Numbered from the stretch's first letter, positions 16,629 to 25,867 are shown. The stretch: DNA of 64,000 nt from Azophilus sp963663395 (GCA_963663395.1 OY760226.1:3410001-3474000); one strand, 5' to 3'. Notes: generated by a model from the letters alone, not told the origin. A program made the numbers and translations.

Positions 16629-18869
16629 CTACTCCCAGGATTCTCGAAGGGTGCGCCACGCCGGCACATCCGGCGTGACCGTAAGGGCAAGTTCCAGGTA
16701 TTGCTTGGCCTCATCTTCGAGGCCGACGGAGTGGGCCTCCATGGCCACCTCGACCAGGCGGGCGGCTGCCTGGGTCAGCAATGCTTCCGCGCCCTCGTTG
16801 CCCGGGTCGAGACGCTCGACCTCCCGCAGCAGCGACACGGCATTCTGTTCGGGAGGCTCGGTCACGAACCCCTGCCGAAGCAGTTCCCCCGCCTCGCGCA
16901 GATTGGTGGCAACCATCGTCAGGGCAGCCATCCTTTCCTCCAGGCGGATCTTGATTTCCAGCAACGGCTCGGACTCGAATCCGGCGGTACTGGCCTGATC
17001 GAGCAGGTTCCCCACGGCAGCAAATTCATCGCGCTCCAGCATCCGCGCAGCCTGGCTCAACAGTTGTGAGGTCACCTCGCTCAGGCCCTGCCGGGCCAGG
17101 GCATTGTCCGGAGCCGTCGCCAGCACCCGGTTATAGAATTCGGCGGCATTCTCCCCGGGCGGCGTGACCAGGAAGCCCTGGACGCGATAGGCGCGGGCCT
17201 GTTGCAGAAGTTCCTCGATAGCCGCCCGGGCGGTCGTCGCCTGTTGAATCTCGCCCCGCACCGCCCGCAGCAGCGGTGAGTCGCCGCTCGCCGCCGTCGC
17301 CCGTTCCAGGAAACTGATGGCATTCTGGAGATCGCCCGTTGCCGCCGCTTGCCTCGCCAGGCCGGCATAGTGCTCTCCCAGGGCATCGAGTTCCTGTTGT
17401 GCCACCGGGTGCCCGGGCGCCAGCCGCTGTACCTCATGGAAGGCCTGGATGGCCGCGGTAGCCGACGGAACGTCCGAAAGGCCGTGGCTGCCCAGCAGCG
17501 CCTGCGTGCTCGCCAGCAACTCGGCCGCCGTTTTCCGGTCGGTGAGCTGCCGCTCCAGGTCGGCCAGGGCGGCATGGTCCGGAAAAGCGGCGGACATTTC
17601 CTGAAGCCTGGCTTCCGCCCGGGCGACATCGTTCTGCCGCACTGAATCCAGCACCCCCGCGCGCCACTGTTCCGCAAGCCCCTGAATCGCCGCCTGCGCT
17701 TCGGTGTGCTCCGCATCGACCGCCAGCACCCGCCGATAGCCGGCAACGATGGCGGACAGGCTCTGATTCGGGTCCTGCTGCAACGACTGGGCATCCAGCC
17801 AGGCCGTGCGCAACAGCGGATCTTCGGCGAGCCCGGCTTCCGCGAGCAACGTGCCGAGCCAGAGGGGCTGGGTATTGACCAGCCAGAGGGTTCCCGACCC
17901 GGTCAGGGCCACCAGCAACAGCCAGGTCAAGGTGCGCGCCCCGGTTTTCTGCCGGCGCCGGGAGCGCTGCTCCTGCCGGGCGGCATCGGCCGGAGCCGTG
18001 AACAGCCCGCCGGTCACCGCCCGAATTTCCTCAACGGACACAGCGACCGACTTGAACGATGTATCCGCGAGCGGCGGCTGGCGAATCGCCTCTTCCAGGG
18101 CGGCAGCCAGGTTCGCGCCTCTCGAGAACCGCTGCCCCGGGTTCTGGGCAATTGCCCTGTCGACCACAGGCTGCAGCTTGCTCAGGTGCGCCGGCAACCT
18201 GGGCGCTCGGTCCGCGGGTCGCCCATTTCCGAATGTCATGCCCGCGTCGGCCTGGTACGGCAATTCACCGGTCAGGGCGTTGTACAGAACCGCTCCCAGC
18301 GAATAGCGGTCCGAGGCGTAATCAACCGCCCCTCCCGCCGCCTGTTCGGGACTCATGAAACCGGGTACCCCCGCACTCGCCGCGTACCCTGCCGGCGGCT
18401 GGCCGTCTGCAATACGCCAGCCGCTGCCGAAGTCCGTGAGCACCGGGCTGCCGTCCTGTCTGAACAGTATGTTCTCAGGCCTGACATCCAGGTGCACGAA
18501 GCCGTGGTCGTGGGCATGGTCCAGCGCAGCGCCGATGACCCGCATCACCCGTGCCAGCACAGGTGAGCGCATGCCGGCGCGCAACCGGTCTTTCAGGTTT
18601 CCGCCAGAGATGTACTCGACCGACAGAACGCGGGTCGACCCGCAATCGAAGCTGTCGTGAATCCGGGCGATGTTGCGGTGGCGGAGTTCCGGGCTCCGGC
18701 CGATGGACGGCGCCACGGAGCCGGTCCGGACGCTCTCCCCGTCGGGTTGTTCACCGGCCGGGTACTTGAGGACCACCGTGCGGTTCGAACCCTTGTGCGA
18801 GGCAAGCCAGACCCGCCGGCCCGCTTCCCGCGCAAGTTCCCGTTCCAAGCGATATCCGGGTATGTCCAC
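16629..18869 (-). CDS. Membrane-bound Ser/Thr protein kinase with C-terminal helical repeats
   Basis: The 746-residue protein has an N-terminal Hanks-type kinase domain (about 5-262). Lys35 is the likely ATP lysine, HLDVRPEN (126-133) is the catalytic loop with Asp128, and DFG is at 146-148, followed by MSPEQ and DRYSLGAVLYNALTG. The catalytic loop has HLD in place of HRD, and the glycine loop is degenerate. A single membrane segment lies near 312-332. The remaining 400 residues are Ala/Leu/Glu-rich helical repeats resembling TPRs and are predicted to face the periplasm. It starts with GTG five bases after the MORN stop and ends two bases before the hydrolase start. Confidence 0.87.
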   Translation of the reverse strand: MDIPGYRLERELAREAGRRVWLASHKGSNRTVVLKYPAGEQPDGESVRTGSVAPSIGRSPELRHRNIARIHDSFDCGSTRVLSVEYISGGNLKDRLRAGMRSPVLARVMRVIGAALDHAHDHGFVHLDVRPENILFRQDGSPVLTDFGSGWRIADGQPPAGYAASAGVPGFMSPEQAAGGAVDYASDRYSLGAVLYNALTGELPYQADAGMTFGNGRPADRAPRLPAHLSKLQPVVDRAIAQNPGQRFSRGANLAAALEEAIRQPPLADTSFKSVAVSVEEIRAVTGGLFTAPADAARQEQRSRRRQKTGARTLTWLLLVALTGSGTLWLVNTQPLWLGTLLAEAGLAEDPLLRTAWLDAQSLQQDPNQSLSAIVAGYRRVLAVDAEHTEAQAAIQGLAEQWRAGVLDSVRQNDVARAEARLQEMSAAFPDHAALADLERQLTDRKTAAELLASTQALLGSHGLSDVPSATAAIQAFHEVQRLAPGHPVAQQELDALGEHYAGLARQAAATGDLQNAISFLERATAASGDSPLLRAVRGEIQQATTARAAIEELLQQARAYRVQGFLVTPPGENAAEFYNRVLATAPDNALARQGLSEVTSQLLSQAARMLERDEFAAVGNLLDQASTAGFESEPLLEIKIRLEERMAALTMVATNLREAGELLRQGFVTEPPEQNAVSLLREVERLDPGNEGAEALLTQAAARLVEVAMEAHSVGLEDEAKQYLELALTVTPDVPAWRTLRESWE

Positions 18870-18874
18870 GTTGG

Positions 18875-19885
18875 CTAGGAGCCCGCGAGTTTCAGCGGCT
18901 CCGGGTCTCCCGCCACCAGCCGTCCGAGCACGAAATGTCCGTCAACGACGATGTAGTCGCCATCGAGGCTCACGGCCAGGCCCCGGCCGTGCGCCAGCCC
19001 GTTGATGCACGATGCGCCGTCGAACATCCAGGGCCTGTCGAGAATCTGCAGGCGGCATCGCGCTTCCTCGGCCAGCGCCTGCGCCGATACCAGGTTGCCG
19101 CCCTGCCACTGCTGCAGTTCCATGGAACCGTCCGGCGTCCGCTTGACGCCATGGCCCTGCATCAGCCCGGCCGCGAACTGGCCGTGAAACACGGTGCCGT
19201 CCCGCCAGAACAGCGTGCCGAGACCCGTGCGCTCGTCATCGGCGAACTGGCCGCGATAGAGGTTGCCGTTGGGCCAGGTCAGGGTGCCGAGCCCCGCCTT
19301 GTTGCCATCGGCGAACTGCCCTTCGTAACGCCGGCCGTCCGGCCAGGTGAAGACCCCGCTGCCATGCATCCTGCCGTCGACGAACGGGCCTTCGTAGCTG
19401 CCCGTATCGTGCAATGCCAGCACGCCCTGGCCATGCATCCGGTTGTTGGCGAATTCGCCGTCGTAGCGGTCGCCATTGGGCCACAAAAGCGTTCCCTGGC
19501 CCGAGCGCCGGCCGTCCTCGAACTGTCCTTCGTAACGCCGGCCGTCCAGCCAGATGAACACCCCCTGACCGTGCCTGGTGCCTTCGGCGAACTGCCCTTC
19601 GTAACGCCGGCCGTCCGGCCAGGTGAACACGCCCGACCCGTGTCTCCGATTGGCCAGGAACTCGCCTTCGTAGCGGCTGCCGTTGGCCCAGGTGTAGGTG
19701 CCCCGGCCTGTCCGCTCGCCATCGACGACCTCCCCGACGTAGGCATCCCCGTTATCGAAGTCGATGCGGCGTTCCGCACCCTGAGCCGCCCCCGCAAGCA
19801 GCGGGCTGACGAGCATCGCGGCCAGTACGCCACCGGCAAACGAGGGCGCCATGAACATGGAAAGGCGTATCGGCAAATTCTTCAC
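18875..19885 (-). CDS. Exported MORN-repeat protein
   Basis: It has a hydrophobic signal peptide (VLAAMLVSPLLAGAAQGAE) followed by nine consecutive 23-residue MORN repeats of the form DGRRYEGQFxxGxxxGxGxxxW. A C-terminal domain of about 95 residues contains two cysteines. MORN repeats form an elongated beta ribbon that binds lipid headgroups or proteins. The start is uncertain: GTG at 19885 gives a basic N-terminus (KNLPIR) before the signal segment, ATG at 19858 or 19852 trims it, and the frame is open to 19945. It is the first gene of an operon with the kinase and metallo-hydrolase, which suggests a sensing or scaffold role for the kinase. Confidence 0.85.
   Translation of the reverse strand: MKNLPIRLSMFMAPSFAGGVLAAMLVSPLLAGAAQGAERRIDFDNGDAYVGEVVDGERTGRGTYTWANGSRYEGEFLANRRHGSGVFTWPDGRRYEGQFAEGTRHGQGVFIWLDGRRYEGQFEDGRRSGQGTLLWPNGDRYDGEFANNRMHGQGVLALHDTGSYEGPFVDGRMHGSGVFTWPDGRRYEGQFADGNKAGLGTLTWPNGNLYRGQFADDERTGLGTLFWRDGTVFHGQFAAGLMQGHGVKRTPDGSMELQQWQGGNLVSAQALAEEARCRLQILDRPWMFDGASCINGLAHGRGLAVSLDGDYIVVDGHFVLGRLVAGDPEPLKLAGS
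19133..19753 (-). repeat. Nine tandem 69-bp units encoding MORN repeats
   Basis: Nine in-frame units of 69 bases encode the MORN array inside the 18875-19885 gene. Some units share identical stretches (GRRYEGQF occurs four times), so recent duplication or copy-number change is possible. Confidence 0.85.
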
Positions 19886-19934
19886 ACGTTCGCGCCACAC
19901 AAGGCGTACATTACTGCAAACTGGGGCGCTTTGC

Positions 19935-20025
19935 TTAACCCGCAATTTGCACCGAGCCGCTCATCGAGTTCACAAATTTTGTTGGTTTTTGCGTGACTGC
20001 TTTCGTGTTTGCGTTTGCGGGTTAA
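19935..20025. repeat. Perfect 11-bp inverted repeat flanking a 69-base spacer
   Basis: TTAACCCGCAA (19935-19945) and its exact reverse complement TTGCGGGTTAA (20015-20025) flank an AT-richer spacer between pyk and the MORN gene. The right arm includes the pyk stop codon. The 91-bp unit could fold as a 3' hairpin in the pyk transcript, or it could be a small relic element with TTAA ends. No coding capacity is seen in the spacer. Confidence 0.55.
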
Positions 20026-21449
20026 CCGGCCGCCTCCTCTGCGCCGCCCAGGAAACGAATCTGAATCGCATCGGTCTGGGCCCCGGCGAGCACATCGGAG
20101 ATCACCACCACTTTCGCCTCGGCGTCCATCTTCTCCCGTTCGCGCAGGACGCGCAGTGCGCGCTGCAGTGACTTTTCCGGTTCCAGGCTGAAATCCGTGC
20201 GGTAGCTGCGTACCGCGCGATTCAGGGTCAGGCGCCGGCGCGTGCGGCTGTCGTTGGTAAAGGCATAGATGGGCACGGTCGGCGGCCTCGCATTGGTGAC
20301 GAGGTCCGCCATGACACCGCGGCGGGTCACGACGACGATGCCGTCCGCCTTGATCGACTCCGCGAGCGCCACGGCATGAATGGCCAGTTGCTGCTTGTCC
20401 GTTTCAGCAACCAGGTTTCGCTCGTAGCCGAGCCCCCGAAATCTTTCCGACGCCCTCGTGATCGACACGAGCTGCTCGACGCAGCGCACCGGGTGCTTGC
20501 CCACGCTCGTTTCGCCGGAGAGCATGACCCCATCGGCGCCCTCGTAGACGGCATTGGCCACGTCGGTAACCTCCGCCCGGGTGGGGATGGGGTTTTCGAT
20601 CATCGATTCCAGGAGGTGAGTCGCAACGATGCAGCGCCGGCCCCACTTGGCGCAGGCGTAAGCGATGCGCCGCTGCACGTTGGGCAGATCGGCGATGTCC
20701 GTCTCGATACCCAAATCGCCCCGGGCGACCATGACGCCGTCGGACGCCTGGGCGATCTCGTGCAGGTTGGCCACGCCGTCGGCATCCTCAATCTTGGCGA
20801 TGATGCCCGGCCGGCCCTTGCGGCCGCTCAGAATCGACCTGAGTTCGTGAACGTCTTCCGCCGCGCGCACGAACGACAGGGCGATGAAGTCCAGTTCATG
20901 GGTCAGCCCGAATTCCACGTCGACGCGGTCCTTCTGCGTGATGGCCGGCAGGTTCAACCTGACGCCCGGCAGGTTGACGTGCCGCTTGCTGCCCAGCAGG
21001 CCCCCGTCAATCACCTTGCACACCAGTTGCTTGGCCTCCACTTCGAGCACCTCGAAGTTGAGCAGGCCGTTGTCCACGGTGATGCGGCTGCCCTTCCGGG
21101 CGATGTCCGCGAGTTCACGGTAGTTGACGTGGATGGAGGAGGTTTCCACTTCGTCCGGGTCGCGCACGCTCAAGGTCACCACCTCCCCCGTCGCCAGGTC
21201 GATGGGTTCGCTGACATCACCGGTGCGGATTTCCGGGCCCTGGGTATCGAGCATGATGGAGATGGGGCGGCGGCCTTTTCGGTTCAGCGTCTTGATCCAG
21301 CCGATGATCTTCTCGGCGCCGGCGTGGTCCGCGTGCGACATGTTCAGTCGAACCATGTCCATGCCGGCTTCCGCCATCTTTTCGAGAACGGGATAGCTGG
21401 AGGTATTCGGGCCGATCGTGCAGATGATCTTGGTGCGCCGGAACGTCAT
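20022..21449 (-). CDS. pyk: Pyruvate kinase
   Basis: It converts phosphoenolpyruvate and ADP to pyruvate and ATP in the last step of glycolysis. The ATG at 21449 gives 475 residues, the usual length. Seen are RRTKIICTIGPNT, VRLNMSHADH, DTQGPEIRTG, the active-site block IIAKIEDADGVANLHEI, the substrate segment VARGDLGIE, and THLLESMIENPIPTRAEVTDVANAV. An in-frame ATG at 21512 would add 21 residues not typical of the family. The helicase gene ends 68 bases upstream on the same strand, so pyk could be read through from that operon. Confidence 0.95.
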   Translation of the reverse strand: MTFRRTKIICTIGPNTSSYPVLEKMAEAGMDMVRLNMSHADHAGAEKIIGWIKTLNRKGRRPISIMLDTQGPEIRTGDVSEPIDLATGEVVTLSVRDPDEVETSSIHVNYRELADIARKGSRITVDNGLLNFEVLEVEAKQLVCKVIDGGLLGSKRHVNLPGVRLNLPAITQKDRVDVEFGLTHELDFIALSFVRAAEDVHELRSILSGRKGRPGIIAKIEDADGVANLHEIAQASDGVMVARGDLGIETDIADLPNVQRRIAYACAKWGRRCIVATHLLESMIENPIPTRAEVTDVANAVYEGADGVMLSGETSVGKHPVRCVEQLVSITRASERFRGLGYERNLVAETDKQQLAIHAVALAESIKADGIVVVTRRGVMADLVTNARPPTVPIYAFTNDSRTRRRLTLNRAVRSYRTDFSLEPEKSLQRALRVLREREKMDAEAKVVVISDVLAGAQTDAIQIRFLGGAEEAAG

Positions 21450-21516
21450 CGCGCCGGCCCGCCCACGCGCGCCGGTGCCTTGACCGGCCGACCATTCCAC
21501 CCTGTGTGCCATCGAA

Positions 21517-23958
21517 TCATCCGGCAGCCTCCATTGCGCCGCACTGAGCCTGGCTCGCGGGCAGGATAGACCCTTCCCAGAATTTCGCCACCGCTGCGCC
21601 CAGTTCACTCGCTGGCACGGGCTGCGGCTCCCAGTGGGCGGGGAAAAACTTCCGGTACTCGGCGTTGCCGAAGCGCGGGTCAATGAGGCAGATGACGCCG
21701 CGCTGCTCGGGCGAGCGCAACAGGCGCCCGCCGGCCTGCACGATGCGGGTCATCGCCGGCAGCAGGAAGGCAACCTGACGGCCGTTGCCGGATACCTGGT
21801 CGAAATACTGCCGTTGACGGTCGCGGAGCAGGTCGGGCGGTGGAATGCCCGCCCCCACCGCGATGACACCCGCCAGGGGAACCTCGGCCAGGTCTACGGA
21901 TTCGGCGAAGACGCCGCCGAGCACCACCGCCGCAAGGCGCGGTTCACCGGCCTCCCGCAACGCCGCCAGAAAGGCCTCCCGTTCGCTTTCCGTCATGTCC
22001 GGCACCTGGCGATGCAGGCTCCCCTCTGGAAAGTGGCCCCGGGCCGCATCGCAGAACCGGTCGAGATAGGCGTAGGACGGGAACGCCACCAGGTAGTGGC
22101 CGGCACGCGAGGAATAGACGGCGTGAACGGCCCCCACCAGCCGGCCGATCGATTCCTCCCGACCCCGGTAATAAGTGTCGATGTCGCGCACCAGCAGAAC
22201 AGCGAGCTGGTGCCCGCCGAAAGCGCTTGCAGCCCGCTCGGACGGGGCATCGTCAAGCCCATGCAACCGGTTGTAGAGCGGCAGCGGCGACAGCGTGCCG
22301 GAAAAACGGATGCTGCCCCGGTAGCGCGCGAGGGTATCCCGAATGTGGCGGCCCGGGTCCAGGCATTGGGAGCGGACCGCGATGCCGCGCCGGCGGGTGT
22401 CCAGCAGGTACTCGAACGGCCCTGCCTCGCGCCAGCCTTCCGAGCGCAGCCAGCGGCCCGCATCGAATACCGCGGCCCGCAACGCGGGCAGTCGCGAAAG
22501 ATCCACTGCGGAGGACTGCATCTCGTCAAGGAAACGGATGATTGCACGGGTCAGGGACTGGGGTTGATCGATAACGGTCTCGTTGTCCGCGCCGTATTGC
22601 CTGCGCAGCGCCAGCAGGGCGCGATCGATCGACTTGAGCCGTCTGGCGACCTGGTCTTCGACCGGCTCCGCCAGGGCTGCCTTGAAGGCGAATCGGTCAA
22701 GGCGGCAGGACAGCATTTCCATGGCACGGCCGTTCAGTTGATGGGCTTCATCGATCAGGAGATCGATCTCGTCGTCCGCCATGAAACGCTGTAACCGCAC
22801 CACGGGATCGAACACGTAGTTGTAGTCGCAAACCACGACATCCGACCGGACAGCGGCATCGAGTGACAGTTCGAAGGGGCATACCTCGTGGCGCCGGGCA
22901 GTCGAGGCGATCAGGTCAGGACCAATTGCCCGCTCCTCGAGGAGCGCCTCCAGCGCTGCATCCCGCTTGTCGTAATAACCCCGGGCGTAGGAACACGCGT
23001 CCGCCGAACAGGGCATGCCCTCCACGATGCAGGCCTTCTCCTTCGCGGTGACCGTCAGCGTGCGCAAATGCTCCCGGCCGGGGTCGATTCTCGCCAGGGC
23101 AGATTGGGCCGCCCGGGCGCCGGTACCCCGGCTGGTCAGGAACAGCAGCTTGCCGGAACCCTCGGCCGCCAGGCTCTTCAATGCCGGATAGATCGCGGCC
23201 ATGGTCTTGCCGCTGCCGGTCGGCGCCTCGATCAGCAGGGCTTCCCTGTCCTGCAGGGCCCGGTAGCAGCGCCGCGCCAGGGCGCGCTGGTGCAGCCTGA
23301 AGCTCTCGTACGGGAAAGGCCGGGCATTGAGCCAGGCATCGCGGGCCCGCTCGTGGTGCGCCTGTGCAGGCGGCCGCAGGCGTTCGAGCGTCTCATTCAG
23401 GAACCGCGCGAGCGCGTCCGGCCCCGAGCTTTCTTCGTAGGTGCGGGTCCGGCCCGTGTCCGGGTGGCAGTACACCAGCCTCAGCCGCCAGTTTCGAACG
23501 CCAGGGTGTTCCAGGGCGAGCAGGGCCGCGTAAAGCCGTGCCTGTGCCCAATGGACAGCACCATCGTGGAAATGCACGGTTTCCACGTCGATGCGCGTAG
23601 CCTTGAACTCCTCGACAAGGCCGGAGTCTTCTGCAACCAGCAAGCCGTCCACCCGGCCCCGAAGCTCGAATTCGGCGCCGTTCATCGCAAACCGCTGGCG
23701 TACCGGATATTCCACCCGGTAGTCAGGCGGCCGGTCACGCTGTATCCGCCGCTGCGTGGCAATGCCTTCCTCGGCCCGCGTGCCCAGGCGCAACGTTTCG
23801 CTGCCGCGGTAGGGATACAGGTCGCCCCGCCGGTGCACCGCCTCCGCGAGCCAGCGGACCGCCAATGCCCTGGCACCCGGTTTGTTCGCGTTTCCGGAGC
23901 CGGAATCGATCCCCGCACTGACGCCCGCGTCGCTCAAACCGCGCCGCTCACTGCCCAC
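21517..23958 (-). CDS. XPD/DinG-like Fe-S DNA helicase with N-terminal nuclease-like domain
   Basis: This is a superfamily 2 DNA helicase of 813 residues. The N-terminal 150 residues look like a PD-(D/E)xK fold (GRVDGLL near 101, EEFK at 116-119). Walker A is APTGSGKT (245-252). Four cysteines at 310, 317, 322 and 360 are placed as the iron-sulphur cluster of the XPD/DinG family, and LIDEAH (401-406) is Walker B. The C-terminal half has QAGGRLLRSPEQRGVICLIDPRF, typical of DinG-like motif VI. The gene overlaps the FAN1 gene by 11 bases and starts with GTG. In Pseudomonas a similar helicase is paired with FAN1, which supports a DNA-repair role. Confidence 0.9.
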   Translation of the reverse strand: MGSERRGLSDAGVSAGIDSGSGNANKPGARALAVRWLAEAVHRRGDLYPYRGSETLRLGTRAEEGIATQRRIQRDRPPDYRVEYPVRQRFAMNGAEFELRGRVDGLLVAEDSGLVEEFKATRIDVETVHFHDGAVHWAQARLYAALLALEHPGVRNWRLRLVYCHPDTGRTRTYEESSGPDALARFLNETLERLRPPAQAHHERARDAWLNARPFPYESFRLHQRALARRCYRALQDREALLIEAPTGSGKTMAAIYPALKSLAAEGSGKLLFLTSRGTGARAAQSALARIDPGREHLRTLTVTAKEKACIVEGMPCSADACSYARGYYDKRDAALEALLEERAIGPDLIASTARRHEVCPFELSLDAAVRSDVVVCDYNYVFDPVVRLQRFMADDEIDLLIDEAHQLNGRAMEMLSCRLDRFAFKAALAEPVEDQVARRLKSIDRALLALRRQYGADNETVIDQPQSLTRAIIRFLDEMQSSAVDLSRLPALRAAVFDAGRWLRSEGWREAGPFEYLLDTRRRGIAVRSQCLDPGRHIRDTLARYRGSIRFSGTLSPLPLYNRLHGLDDAPSERAASAFGGHQLAVLLVRDIDTYYRGREESIGRLVGAVHAVYSSRAGHYLVAFPSYAYLDRFCDAARGHFPEGSLHRQVPDMTESEREAFLAALREAGEPRLAAVVLGGVFAESVDLAEVPLAGVIAVGAGIPPPDLLRDRQRQYFDQVSGNGRQVAFLLPAMTRIVQAGGRLLRSPEQRGVICLIDPRFGNAEYRKFFPAHWEPQPVPASELGAAVAKFWEGSILPASQAQCGAMEAAG

Positions 23959-25735
23959 CCGAACCGGAAACAGCCTGGAGATTAAACTTCAATATCCGTG
24001 CGTTACATGAATTTTCACGAAAATACTTGAACCAGATACGCTGGGCCGGCTGCAGCTGGTCGTTGGGGCCCTTGACCTCCACGAATTCGTAGTCGTCAAT
24101 TCCGTAGAGAATCAGCAGGTCGGGAAACCCTGTTCTGGCCATGCGCAGGTTGTCTATGACGTGACAGACCAGCGGATACAGCACGCCGTGCGGGACCGTC
24201 TCAAGGATGCGGCCCAACCTGTAGGCATCCAGATGGCGCCAGCTCACCAGCCGATTGACGATGCCGGCCTTGGCTTCAAAGGTAACTTTCAGGGTACGGG
24301 CAAAACGCATGGGGTCTTCCAGGGATGCTTTTGCCCTTGTCAGTGCCGCTTGCCGTGCGACGGCAAAATCTTCCCAGAACAGGTCCAGGGGCCCCGCCTG
24401 GTAAGGATTCAGGAATACACCGTCAACGGGTGCGAAGACGACATCCCAGAACGCCAGCCCCGCAAGCCCGAGCGGCAGGTGATTTTCCAGGTGCCAGCCT
24501 TCCCCGCCGGATGCAGTGAGCCGGTCGAGGGCCAGTCGTTCCACGCCCTGCACCCTCCCCTGTTCCATGGGGACGACGGTCACCGCCGACACCGGGCCGA
24601 CCCTCCGTTTGCCGAACCGGGCGGCGAAGTCCTTTTCTTCCGGACTCCGCGGATCGCCGGCAATCTCGTCGAGAAGGATTCGAGCGGCATCCGCCTCCCC
24701 AATTCGCGTAAGAATTCTCACGCGCCGTTCACGGGCCGGGTGGGACGACGAGCGGCCATAGCAGTCGAGGGCGTCACGGTTGCATCCGGTGCGCTCGAAC
24801 CACCGGCCCAGGCGATTCAGCGAGCGGTCGATGAGCCTTCGTTCCAGGCGGGACCCTGGTTCCGAAAAACCTGCGATGGCGATGTGGACGGCGCCGGCCA
24901 GCCCGGGGTGCTCCGCGACCTCGTGCGAGAGTGCGTTCAGGTCTCGCAACGCCAGGTAGCGGCGCAGTTCCTCACGATCGCGGAAGATTCTTCGGTCGCG
25001 GCTGATCGCATAATCCTCGAAGCGCGCCGTTCCCAGGTCTTCCAGGACAAAGGTGGTCAGGTCCCCACGCAGCCCGCCCACGGCGGAACCGCCGAAGAAG
25101 AGCAGTTGCACGAGGTCAAGGGCATGTGCGTCGGTCAGGCACAGCCAGTCGGAGAGCCCGTGCAGGCGCTCGCGAACCGCACTGCCGTCGCAACGATTCA
25201 GGATGCTTTCGAGCAGGGCCTGTTTCGTAGGTGCGCGCACCTCGAAAAGCGCCGCCAACTCGCCCTTGGTGAACAGCCTGAGCAGGCGCTCAACCGGCGC
25301 GTCCACGCCGAGTTCGATCAAGGCAGCTTCCGCCAATTCAGACACCGCGGCCTCGAGATGCTCGACTTCCCGATAGGAGAGCTTGTCCAGGCGGATCAGC
25401 GGAACCGTGCGGCTCACCAGCCGGGCGTACAACCGCTGTGCATCCCGGCTCGCCCCGGCGACCCTGGCGATGAAGCCGGACTCGCCAGGAAGGAGCAGGT
25501 CCGCGTGGTGGTCCCGCACGTGTTCCAGCACCCGGAGCAGATTGTTGCGGTAGTAGTCCGGCGGTGGCGGAACCCCCGGCAGCAACACCGGGCCACTTCG
25601 TGCCCTGTCACCAACCGCGGCCGGCAGCGGGCCCGGCCGAGACGATCGGGCCACGCTACCGGTCGGGGCGCGGTCTCTTGCCCCGACAGCCACGCTGCCA
25701 TCCGGTTCGCTGGTTATCCAATCGACCCTCAACAA
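23948..25735 (-). CDS. FAN1-like VRR-NUC structure-specific nuclease
   Basis: This is a bacterial homologue of Fanconi-associated nuclease 1, which cuts 5' flaps and helps unhook interstrand crosslinks. The C-terminal VRR-NUC domain has GFPDL (536-540), the EVKGPNDQL catalytic block (Glu553, Lys555) and downstream Gln/Trp. The region HLPLGLAGLAFWDVVFAPVDGVFLNPYQAGPLDLF is characteristic of the FAN1 core, and a helical SAP/TPR-like region precedes it. The frame opens at TTG 25735, but homology seems to begin near PPPPDYYRNNL, so a GTG near 25588 is an alternative start. A LexA-like box lies at 25802-25821. The gene forms an operon with the Fe-S helicase. Confidence 0.9.
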   Translation of the reverse strand: MLRVDWITSEPDGSVAVGARDRAPTGSVARSSRPGPLPAAVGDRARSGPVLLPGVPPPPDYYRNNLLRVLEHVRDHHADLLLPGESGFIARVAGASRDAQRLYARLVSRTVPLIRLDKLSYREVEHLEAAVSELAEAALIELGVDAPVERLLRLFTKGELAALFEVRAPTKQALLESILNRCDGSAVRERLHGLSDWLCLTDAHALDLVQLLFFGGSAVGGLRGDLTTFVLEDLGTARFEDYAISRDRRIFRDREELRRYLALRDLNALSHEVAEHPGLAGAVHIAIAGFSEPGSRLERRLIDRSLNRLGRWFERTGCNRDALDCYGRSSSHPARERRVRILTRIGEADAARILLDEIAGDPRSPEEKDFAARFGKRRVGPVSAVTVVPMEQGRVQGVERLALDRLTASGGEGWHLENHLPLGLAGLAFWDVVFAPVDGVFLNPYQAGPLDLFWEDFAVARQAALTRAKASLEDPMRFARTLKVTFEAKAGIVNRLVSWRHLDAYRLGRILETVPHGVLYPLVCHVIDNLRMARTGFPDLLILYGIDDYEFVEVKGPNDQLQPAQRIWFKYFRENSCNARILKFNLQAVSGSGGQ

Positions 25736-25801
25736 TCAATCCGCGGCCCCGGCAATTTCTTCACACCGACTACGGCCACACGGCCTGGAGAGTACAGGAT
25801 T

Positions 25802-25821
25802 TCATGTATAAATGTACAGTA
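25802..25821 (-). promoter_or_regulatory. LexA (SOS) box-like operator
   Basis: On the minus strand the 20 bases read TACTGTACATTTATACATGA. The gammaproteobacterial LexA consensus is TACTGT-(AT)4-ACAGTA with the core CTGT-N8-ACAG. The left half matches exactly, and the right core half reads ACAT instead of ACAG. It lies 67 bases upstream of the earliest start of the FAN1-helicase operon, which is a normal position for SOS control of repair genes. Confidence 0.6.
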
Positions 25822-25846
25822 ACCGGCGATGCAGTCGGAGAACCAT

Positions 25847-25867
25847 GCCAGCTCGCTGCCTGACGTG
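25847..25867 (-). repeat. Dispersed repeat segment X, copy 1
   Basis: On the minus strand this 21-base segment matches 53527-53547 (plus strand) at 20 of 21 positions. Core: GGCAGCGAGCTGGC. It lies in the spacer between the FAN1 and aldolase genes. Confidence 0.6.

Noticed and set aside
19133..19753. DNA-level satellite or CRISPR-like repeats
   Set aside because: The 69-bp periodicity is fully explained by nine in-frame MORN repeats.
21634..25822. Long plus-strand open frames opposite the helicase and FAN1 genes
   Set aside because: They are GC-driven shadows: the translations are rich in Arg, Pro and Gly and show no recognisable domain, whereas the minus strand has clear motifs.
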